DNA from: an uncultured Eggerthellaceae bacterium
GTDB lineage: Bacteria; Actinomycetota; Coriobacteriia; Coriobacteriales; Eggerthellaceae
Reading direction: 5' to 3'
DNA: 31,776 bases
Assembly (NCBI GenBank): GCA_934645125.1
Contig: CAKUDT010000003.1
Location: 1-31,776 of the forward strand
The first letter of the stretch is position 1. The number at the start of each line of letters is the position of its first letter. A program made the translations under genes and the position numbers. Under the pieces are notes generated by a model. The model did no database searches. It saw only the letters and a program-made list of their open reading frames with translations, and was not told where the DNA came from. Shown here piece by piece: positions 26,148-31,776 of the stretch.

Positions 26148-27683
26148 TTACTTCTCATCGAACTGAGGAATCTCAGTCGTGTCAACTTCGTCCAGGTTGT
26201 TATCATACACGTAATGCTTCGTATCGCGAGCGATAACTGCGGACAAACCCAAAATCGCAATGCAGTTAGGAATTGCCATCAGGGCGTTCATCACGTCAGC
26301 GAAATTCCACACCGTAGAGCTCAGGTTCGAAACCGATGCGCTGTTAGCAGCATCGCCAACCATCATGCAGCCCCAGAACACGAACAGCAAGAACGCGATG
26401 TAATACGGGGTCTTTGCTTTCTTGCCCAGCAGGTAGCTGATAGCGCGGTTGCCGTACTGGCTCCAGCCCAACATGGTGGAGTACGTGAACGTAAGCAGAC
26501 CAACAAGCAAAACCAGCGGACCGAACACGGGGATCTTCTCGAAAGCCGCGGTGGCAAGACCAGCGCCGGAGGAAATGGTGCCATTTGCAACAGCCGTAGA
26601 GAGCTCGGGGTTCGCAAGCAGCGTGGTCATGAGCATAAGGCCGGTGATCAAGCAAACAACAACGGTATCCCAGAACGTGCCCGTCATGGAAACAAGCGCC
26701 TGACGTGCGGGGTTGCGGGTAGTGGCCGATGCAGCAACCAACGGAGCAGAACCCATGCCGCTTTCGTTGGAGAAGATGCCGCGCTTAAAACCGAACTGCA
26801 ATGCCAGCGTAACGGTTGATCCAACGGCGCCGCCAGCAGCACCTGCCGGAGTGAACGCGCCTACCAGAATCTGGCGGATAGCCTCGCCCAGATACTCGCC
26901 ATTCATGCCAATAATGACCAAGCAGCATACCACATAGAAGATTGCCATAATAGGAACGAGCTTTTCGCAAACCGTGGAGATGGATTTAATACCGCCCAAG
27001 ATAACAATTGCAACAAGAGCAACAACCACAATGCCCACGAGCCACTGAGGAATAGCCTTGCCATCGATCAACGACGTGTTGTACAGGGCGTCAGCCAGGG
27101 AATTTGACTGGGTGGAAGCGCCAATGCCAAACGCAGCCAGCGACGCGAACAAGGCAAACAGGATAGCCAAGATGCGGCCAGCCTTCTTGTTCTTGAAGCC
27201 GCGCTCCAAAGCATACATTGCGCCGCCCAGCATCTTGCCCGAGTGGTCCTTAACGCGATACTTCACGCCAATGAGCGTTTCGGCATACTTGGTGGCAATG
27301 CCCAAAATGCCCGTGATCCACATCCAGAAGATAGCGCCGGGGCCGCCAAACAAAAGACCGGTGCCAACGCCCACGATGTTGCCGGTACCAATGGTTGCGG
27401 CAAGCGCTGTAGTCAAAGCGCCGAATTGGGTAATGTCACCCTCGGCATTAGAAGGATCGTCCTTCGTGACGGACAGCTTGATACCCGTTCCCAGCTTTCG
27501 CTGAATGAAGCCGGTGCGCACCGTCATGAAAATGTGCGTGAACAGCAAAAGCAAAATCATGATGGGGCCCCACACGAAGCCATCAACGGCGTTGATGACG
27601 TCAAGCACACTTGAGGCTCCTGAAAGCCCTTCAGCCAACCCGGTGAATGGAGCAATGAAGAACGATGTTAAGAAATCCTCCAT
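26148..27683 (-). CDS. Sodium/alanine (AGCS family) symporter
   Basis: Start ATG 27683 (MEDFLTSFF) is chosen because GAAAGAAAGGGG lies just before it; a longer frame to 27782 has no support. The 511-residue protein has 10-11 membrane segments and the AGCS motifs GTGNIVGVGTGLLFGGPGA and GFKRGIFSNESGMGSAP, which line the substrate and sodium sites. Family members import glycine, L-alanine and D-alanine with sodium or protons. Next to a D-aminotransferase gene on the same strand, D-alanine is a plausible substrate here, but sequence alone does not separate the isomers. The 164-base gap with a hairpin means co-transcription with that gene may be partial. Confidence 0.92.
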   Translation of the reverse strand: MEDFLTSFFIAPFTGLAEGLSGASSVLDVINAVDGFVWGPIMILLLLFTHIFMTVRTGFIQRKLGTGIKLSVTKDDPSNAEGDITQFGALTTALAATIGTGNIVGVGTGLLFGGPGAIFWMWITGILGIATKYAETLIGVKYRVKDHSGKMLGGAMYALERGFKNKKAGRILAILFALFASLAAFGIGASTQSNSLADALYNTSLIDGKAIPQWLVGIVVVALVAIVILGGIKSISTVCEKLVPIMAIFYVVCCLVIIGMNGEYLGEAIRQILVGAFTPAGAAGGAVGSTVTLALQFGFKRGIFSNESGMGSAPLVAASATTRNPARQALVSMTGTFWDTVVVCLITGLMLMTTLLANPELSTAVANGTISSGAGLATAAFEKIPVFGPLVLLVGLLTFTYSTMLGWSQYGNRAISYLLGKKAKTPYYIAFLLFVFWGCMMVGDAANSASVSNLSSTVWNFADVMNALMAIPNCIAILGLSAVIARDTKHYVYDNNLDEVDTTEIPQFDEK

Positions 27684-28009
27684 GACATTCCCCTTTCTTT
27701 CGATGGGAAAGCGTATGGCTAGAAAGGTTCGTCCCGCGGGGTCACCGCGGAGGGGTTGCGCAAGATTTGCTTGGAAATTCACCTGCGCTTGGAACGAGCC
27801 TTTTTAGCCCGAACGCTTTCGCGTTGAACATTACAAGGGAAATGGTACGGACGCTTTTTTTCCAAAACGTTTCTACCTGGGAAATTGAATGCTACAAGGC
27901 GTTAACATACGGTTACCGCACTGTTACGAAGGGTTGTATCGCGACGGATGCACGCGTGGGCGCGGTAGATGTGCCGGCAGCATAGCCGAAATTCAACCAT
28001 TTTCGGTTG
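27684..28009. other. Divergent intergenic region between the symporter and the HTH-kinase gene
   Basis: No gene is supported. On the symporter side (minus strand) the leader can fold hairpins AACGC-gaaa-GCGTT (about 27812-27826) and CCGCGG-tga-cCCGCGG (about 27735-27751). I looked for glycine-riboswitch core sequences and did not see them. The phased GTTA repeats at 27901 are the other feature. Confidence 0.4.
27901..27928. promoter_or_regulatory. Three helically phased GTTAM repeats
   Basis: GTTAAC (27901), GTTACC (27912) and GTTACG (27923) recur at exactly 11-base steps, one helical turn. That is typical of a protein binding side by side on one face of DNA. They lie in the shared upstream region of the symporter and the HTH-kinase gene. 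Confidence 0.35.
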
Positions 28010-28055
28010 TTTTTAAACCGTTTTTCTTTCTTTTTAAACTATTTTTTTATACAAT
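28010..28055 (+). promoter_or_regulatory. AT-rich promoter with direct repeat before the HTH-kinase gene
   Basis: TTTTTAAAC occurs at 28010-28018 and again at 28031-28039, two helical turns apart. A -10-like TATACAAT is at 28048-28055. The repeats sit where a repressor would block the promoter, which would fit self-control by the gene's own helix-turn-helix. Confidence 0.4.
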
Positions 28056-28078
28056 CAGGTGAAAGAAAGGGGCAAGCC

Positions 28079-29407
28079 ATGCCATACAACACCAGCATAA
28101 AAGATGCAGCTCAACTGCTTGGAATAACGCCGCAGGCCGTGCACAAGCGCATTGCCAACGGAGCATTGATCGCGCAAAAAACAAATAACCATTGGCTTGT
28201 TGATGACGAGTCGCTGCTGGTGGCCAAAAAGAATGCGCCAAAAACTGGACGTAAGCGGAAAGGCACAACGTATCTGCTTATGAACCGCGAATATCCTGTG
28301 ATGGAATTCTCCTTTGATGAAACAGATTGCTCTTTTCTGCCGCGTGAAGTGCTTGATTCAACACGAGCTCCTTTAGGTACCGTAACACGCAACGGAAGAG
28401 GAAATGCGCTCGGTCTGAAAAACTGGTGGGAGCATCGCTGTATACCCGAAGGTCGTACAGGAATGGATAGCAAGCTTGCGGCGCTTGGCGTAACGGACGC
28501 AAGCCTTATTCCTTTTCGCAATCTGGGATTTTCGCTTTCTGATCAGTATTGGATACAACCAGAAGGCGAAAATCTTACATGGGATGACCTCAATTACTTC
28601 CACAATCCCTTCGGTAACGCGAACGGCGCCTGGGATAATTGGCTCGACGAAGTAGGCCTTTCCTCCCCCGACAACACATCTGAAGGCGTGCTTCCTAAAA
28701 AATGGATTCACGAGGGTTCTGACCGCATTCTGTTAAAAGGCCATAATCCTTGGACCGACCAGCAGGTTTATAACGAAACGGTAGCAACAGCCCTTTATCG
28801 ACGAGTGCTCGATGCGCACGACTACGTGCCATACGAAGTGCGCAATATCAACGGTTTGGGCGTTGTAAGCGCCTGCACTTGCTTCCTTCGCGATGACGAG
28901 GAATACGTTCCCGCAAGTCTGGTACATGAAACGGAAACAACGAAGCACAACGAAACAGTCTATCAAGCAATCGTTCGCAAAGCTTGCAACCTGGGAATCC
29001 CCCGTCACGAGGTAGAGTTAGGCCTGTCGAAAATGGTTGTGTGCGATAGCGTCTTGGCAAACAGCGATCGCCACTTGCGCAACTTCGGCTTTATACGCAA
29101 TGTGGAAACGCTTGCATGGCGCATGGCTCCCCTGTTTGACAACGGCAACAGCCTTTGGTTTGACAAGGACGAATCAATGGTTGCAAAGGGAGACTACTCA
29201 TTCATCAGCCGTCCTTTTGACCCTAATCCCACACGTCAGCTATTGCTTAGCCTGGAAAACGCATGGTTTGATCTTGATTTGCTCGACGGGTTCCCCCAAG
29301 AAGCAATCGAAATACTGGAGAATGGAAACATCAGCCAATGGCGTACAGAATACCTCGAACATGGCATTGAGCAACGTATTCAGGCACTTAAAATCATTTG
29401 GGGATAA
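28079..29407 (+). CDS. Helix-turn-helix protein fused to HipA-like kinase
   Basis: Start ATG 28079 (MPYNTSIKDAAQLLGITPQA) follows GAAAGAAAGGGG; 442 residues. Residues 5-45 form an excisionase/MerR-like helix-turn-helix (LLGITPQAVHKRIANGALIA). After a basic linker, residues about 100-430 form a HipA-like kinase: Lys220 in RILLKGH, Glu233 in YNETVATALY, catalytic loop NSDRHLRNFGF with Asp330 and Asn335, and metal-binding Asp354 in PLFDNGNSL. All residues needed for phosphotransfer are present. HipA toxins usually have a separate HipB DNA-binding antitoxin; here DNA binding and kinase are in one chain and no small partner gene lies next door. It could be a self-contained toxin-antitoxin-like or regulatory kinase. 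The target is unknown. Confidence 0.8.
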   Translation: MPYNTSIKDAAQLLGITPQAVHKRIANGALIAQKTNNHWLVDDESLLVAKKNAPKTGRKRKGTTYLLMNREYPVMEFSFDETDCSFLPREVLDSTRAPLGTVTRNGRGNALGLKNWWEHRCIPEGRTGMDSKLAALGVTDASLIPFRNLGFSLSDQYWIQPEGENLTWDDLNYFHNPFGNANGAWDNWLDEVGLSSPDNTSEGVLPKKWIHEGSDRILLKGHNPWTDQQVYNETVATALYRRVLDAHDYVPYEVRNINGLGVVSACTCFLRDDEEYVPASLVHETETTKHNETVYQAIVRKACNLGIPRHEVELGLSKMVVCDSVLANSDRHLRNFGFIRNVETLAWRMAPLFDNGNSLWFDKDESMVAKGDYSFISRPFDPNPTRQLLLSLENAWFDLDLLDGFPQEAIEILENGNISQWRTEYLEHGIEQRIQALKIIWG

Positions 29408-29500
29408 CCACTTCCCTTCAGCGCCAAAACGGGAAAGAACGCCCAGGCAATCTGGCGGATCCTACTATGCAGAAGCTTCTGGCTGGTCGCCCTATAAGCT

Positions 29501-29535
29501 GCGGCGGCGCCCACATAAAAGAGGGAGCCGCCGCA
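29501..29535. repeat. Inverted repeat between convergent genes
   Basis: TGCGGCGGC (29501-29509) pairs perfectly with GCCGCCGCA (29527-29535) around 17 bases. It lies between the convergent HTH-kinase and MoeA-like genes. No U-run follows on either strand, so it may be a transcript-end stabiliser or a rho-dependent site. Confidence 0.4.
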
Positions 29536-29605
29536 TCGGGCGCAGTCGCCTTACCAGCAAGCATGCTGCAACTCACTGCATCAACCGGTAAAGCATAAAG
29601 AAAGA

Positions 29606-30943
29606 TTAACGCAGTTCAACCTCAATAAGATCACCTGCTGCAGGGGGCTCGATGCCTGGTCCGCTGGGCATCATGTAATACGCGTTCGCGTGCCATGTTT
29701 CGCGGCTTCCCGCATGGCCTTTCACCGGCGTAGCCTGCATCATGCCATCGGCGCCTTGCGAGAGCATGACAAACTTGATGCCGTAGAATGTTGCACCTGG
29801 GTTCACCACGCTGGGACGCACTTCCCCATCGGCGCGCAGCGTCTGCTCCTTCTCGCGCTTGTGCGCTTCGGCGGTCGCCGCTTCTGCCGCCGCTTCATCT
29901 GTCAGCGGTTTCACGGCATCGTTTTTCGGGCCCTTTCCAGGGAACGCTTCCGTCAGACGCGCAACAATGCGAGCCGGCTCGGCCGGCAAGCCCAGCCACG
30001 TGCGCATAAGTGGACGCAAGTAGAAGTTCATGGTGAAGCTGGCGCCGCCGCTTGGGCCGGAAATACCCACAACCGGCGTGCCATTCACGTACGCGTAGCT
30101 GCTATGATGTCCCGGGCCATGATTCGTTTCATGGCACACGACCTGGCCTAACGCTTCTAGCTGCTCGCACGACCAGTCATCGGAGCCCTTGGAAGAACCA
30201 GCATTGAGCACCACGATGTCCGCCAAAGCGCACGCATCCAAAACAGCTGCTTCAATGCGCTCGGGAATATCGGGCACAATATCGAAGATCATCGGCTGGC
30301 CGCCCCACTGCTCAATCTTGCCGCGCGCAAGAATGCTGTTCGTCTCAAGATTACGACCTGCAGGAACAATGCCACCCGGCGCAATAAGCTCGTTGCCCGT
30401 AGGGATGAATGCAACGCGCGGTTTGCGGACCACGGGAACGCTAGTCACATTACCGCCCGCAATCTGCGCCATAACATCAGGGGTAACCACGGTACCCGCA
30501 GCTGCCAGCACGTCGCCTACTTTCTGCGTGCTGCCCGCGGGTCGCGTTCCCGCAAAGCGCTTCGACGGCGCTGCGTCGATAGATACATGCTGCTGGTCTT
30601 CCGACACCGCAACGTGCTCGATAACGATGGCGGTATCGAAGCCTGCCGGCATGGCAATGCCTGTGTTCGCAAATTGCCAGTTCACACCGCGAACCCACGT
30701 GCTGGTATCGGGGTCGCCGTTCTCGAAGTCCTCCCAGCGAACCGCAATGGAATCCATGCAGCACGTGAGTACGTTCGGCGTTTCCGTTTGCGCCAGCACG
30801 TCGCGCGCCAACACGCGCCCTTGCGCCTCGGCAAGGCTCACCAGCTCCACGCGGTCTTCAATAGCCCCGAAATCGCACAGCTCCAAAATGCCCTCTACCG
30901 CCTGCTGGCGCGAAAGCTCGATGTGCTTGGAATGATCACGCAT
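29606..30943 (-). CDS. MoeA-family molybdopterin molybdenumtransferase paralogue
   Basis: Start ATG 30943 with AAAGGAG upstream; 445 residues. The MoeA order is clear: an N-terminal AQGRVLARDVLAQ segment, MDSIAVRW where MoeA has MDGYAVR, an AGGNVTSVPVVRKPRVAFIP strand ending in PTGNEL, ETNSILARG, then the MoCF-like core and a C-terminal beta-barrel. MoeA inserts molybdate into molybdopterin-AMP in the cytosol. Key loops depart from the usual sequences: NAGSSKGSDDW instead of G-G-x-S-x-G-x-x-D, and GISGPSGGA instead of G-L-P-G-N-P. It may be a specialised paralogue, or a different molybdopterin-binding function. An Ala/Glu/Lys-rich insertion lies near residue 350. No molybdenum genes are adjacent in this window. 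Confidence 0.82.
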   Translation of the reverse strand: MRDHSKHIELSRQQAVEGILELCDFGAIEDRVELVSLAEAQGRVLARDVLAQTETPNVLTCCMDSIAVRWEDFENGDPDTSTWVRGVNWQFANTGIAMPAGFDTAIVIEHVAVSEDQQHVSIDAAPSKRFAGTRPAGSTQKVGDVLAAAGTVVTPDVMAQIAGGNVTSVPVVRKPRVAFIPTGNELIAPGGIVPAGRNLETNSILARGKIEQWGGQPMIFDIVPDIPERIEAAVLDACALADIVVLNAGSSKGSDDWSCEQLEALGQVVCHETNHGPGHHSSYAYVNGTPVVGISGPSGGASFTMNFYLRPLMRTWLGLPAEPARIVARLTEAFPGKGPKNDAVKPLTDEAAAEAATAEAHKREKEQTLRADGEVRPSVVNPGATFYGIKFVMLSQGADGMMQATPVKGHAGSRETWHANAYYMMPSGPGIEPPAAGDLIEVELR

Positions 30944-31604
30944 GAAAAAGCTCCTTTCAATGATTGCAGCGGCTGGTCAGCCAGCTTCTCTGGCTTCAGA
31001 GCGCTTTCTTCGAGATTTCGCGCTTACCCTCCTTAGACGGTGGCCAAACGCCGCCCCTCTTCGGAAGCTGCGCGCTTGTCCCTCCCCTATGTCTAGGCGC
31101 TTGTCTCTTTCCGGCACTTGAACGTTTGCCTATGGCGTATTCCGCATGCGAGCGACCGCCGAACCGGGTGCTGAGGCCCCAACCAACCTTCGTTCTTTTT
31201 ATTCGTTACACAGTATAATGCGAAAAAGACCTTTTTGGAGCAACAAAGCGACCAGAACGACCCCACTTGTTGGAAAAACCACCTTGAATTCAGGCTAATC
31301 GACGATTGAGAGTAGTTTAGGGGGTGCGGACAGAGAGAAAAGAGGGCGTTTTTTGCTGAGTTTACGTCCATCGTATATCAACCAACAAAATAACCCCAGG
31401 TCAAATGCTTGCAGAAAAATCGAGAGACAAACTGTCACTAAGCCGTTGTTTCAATGACCACTCCCTATCGTCGATTTGCCCGAATCTGCACCCACTTTTC
31501 CAACGAGCAAGGTCTATGGAGACAAAGAATGCGCGCAATGCTCCTGGATTTGGCATCGCTCCGACACAGACGCAAAAGGGGAGAGCAAATCGGGGGAGGC
31601 GAGA
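30944..31604. other. Long intergenic region upstream of the MoeA-like gene
   Basis: No gene is convincing in 660 bases; short frames here lack ribosome sites and family resemblance. On the minus strand the MoeA leader has a hairpin AGCCAG-agaa-GCTGGCT (about 30977-30994) but I could not match it to the molybdenum-cofactor riboswitch. TATAAT at 31214-31219 on the plus strand is a good -10 box without a clear -35. The large inverted repeat at 31259-31514 is described separately. Confidence 0.45.
31259..31514. repeat. Imperfect 58-bp inverted repeat around a 140-bp core
   Basis: The left arm (31259-31316) and the reverse complement of the right arm (31457-31514) align without gaps. They share blocks such as GTTGGAAAA, ATTC-x-GGC-x-AATCGACGAT and GAG-x-AGT. 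By eye about 40 of the 58 positions agree. The core has no open gene. This is the shape of a small non-autonomous mobile element or of paired binding sites; target-site duplications are not evident. Confidence 0.6.
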
Positions 31605-31776
31605 TCACGGTTGGCAAATACCACATGGGTCGTAACCCCACGAACGAACTTCGTCGCGCGTTGCCTCTACGACCTGCTTGTTTTTGTCTTTCATCTTTTC
31701 CACCGATTTGCATTCTGGGTAGTGGAATTTCATCGTGTTCGTGTTCAAAACGCATTCATGGGGGATTGAAGAAGCG
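31605..31776 (-). CDS. C-terminal tail of a protein with an Ada-like Cys/His metal-binding module (5' end outside window)
   Basis: A minus-strand frame enters from the right edge and ends at the stop 31605-31607, leaving 56 residues. It reads VLNTNTMKFHYPECKSVEKM, then DKNK, then TRDEVRSWGYDPCGICQP. This is the small module often found at the end of secreted endonucleases and ComEC-like or thermonuclease-type proteins, in which His and three Cys (YPEC and CGIC) probably bind a metal. The main domain is outside the window, so the overall function cannot be told. A DNA/RNA non-specific endonuclease is one common host protein. Confidence 0.75.
   Translation of the reverse strand, partial: ASSIPHECVLNTNTMKFHYPECKSVEKMKDKNKQVVEATRDEVRSWGYDPCGICQP

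Noticed and set aside
27684..27900. Glycine riboswitch upstream of the AGCS symporter gene
   Set aside because: Only small hairpins are present; the conserved aptamer core sequences were not seen.
29398..29598. 66-codon frame after the HTH-kinase gene
   Set aside because: The start is a TTG overlapping the previous stop without a ribosome site, and the frame crosses a hairpin; a real small protein cannot be excluded but is not supported.
30944..31060. Molybdenum-cofactor riboswitch upstream of the MoeA-like gene
   Set aside because: The leader forms hairpins but I could not match the conserved segments of that motif by eye; a covariance-model search would settle it.
31093..31371. 92-codon minus-strand frame in the MoeA upstream region
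   Set aside because: No ribosome site, runs over one arm of the inverted repeat, and no recognisable motifs.
31465..31755. 96-codon minus-strand frame at the right edge
   Set aside because: The neighbouring frame ending at 31605 has the recognisable Cys/His module, so this one is a shadow.

Overview
The window reads as chromosomal DNA of a mid-GC, Gram-positive-type anaerobe, most likely Eggerthellaceae or a relative in Coriobacteriia. The placement is an inference from gene style, not from a marker gene. Signs for it are a sortase-type surface protein, a 2182-residue secreted repeat protein, a NarL/LuxR regulator with multi-membrane-segment sensors, a divergent MoeA paralogue, and a helix-turn-helix/HipA-like kinase fusion. 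No rRNA, tRNA, CRISPR array or intact mobile element was found.

Layout. At 1-2996 lies the 3' part of a wall-anchored Ig-like repeat protein, closed by a strong terminator. From 3120 to 4030 is a scar: a broken GC-rich IS3-family transposase fragment, the 5' stub of an interrupted gene, and the 3' fragment of a nuclease-fold (AbiEi/DUF559-like) gene abutting a Sel1-repeat gene (minus strand, 4024-4872). From 5293 to 11310 is a CstA-type (pyruvate/peptide transporter family) gene with its own promoter and terminator, then a three-gene signalling operon: a 7TM sensor with a degenerate kinase-like end, a PAS/HisKA_3 histidine kinase, and a NarL-type response regulator. From 11616 to 13281 are a zinc-ribbon protein and a lipoprotein.

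From 13502 to 17175 is a tight four-gene operon: 5-oxoprolinase subunits pxpB, pxpC and pxpA, plus a D-glutamate-cyclase-family (DUF1445) gene. The secreted giant at 17480-24028 ends in chitobiase-C-terminal-like and dockerin-like domains. Beyond it, on the minus strand, come a second D-glutamate-cyclase-type gene (DUF4392), a D-amino-acid-type class IV aminotransferase, and an AGCS sodium/alanine symporter. From 28079 to 29407 is the HTH-HipA-like kinase, and 29606-30943 (minus) is a MoeA-like gene. The right edge carries a large imperfect inverted repeat and the last 56 codons of a minus-strand gene with a Cys/His metal-binding tail.

How the genes may work together. The symporter, D-aminotransferase, both halves of a D-glutamate cyclase and the complete 5-oxoprolinase set suggest a pathway for D-amino acids: uptake of alanine/glycine-type substrates, transamination of D-alanine with 2-oxoglutarate to pyruvate and D-glutamate, cyclisation of D-glutamate to 5-oxoproline, and ring opening to glutamate. 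The nearby CstA-type transporter with its two-component system recalls the pyruvate-sensing BtsSR/BtsT arrangement of enterobacteria, but uses a different type of kinase and regulator. These links are inferences from gene content.
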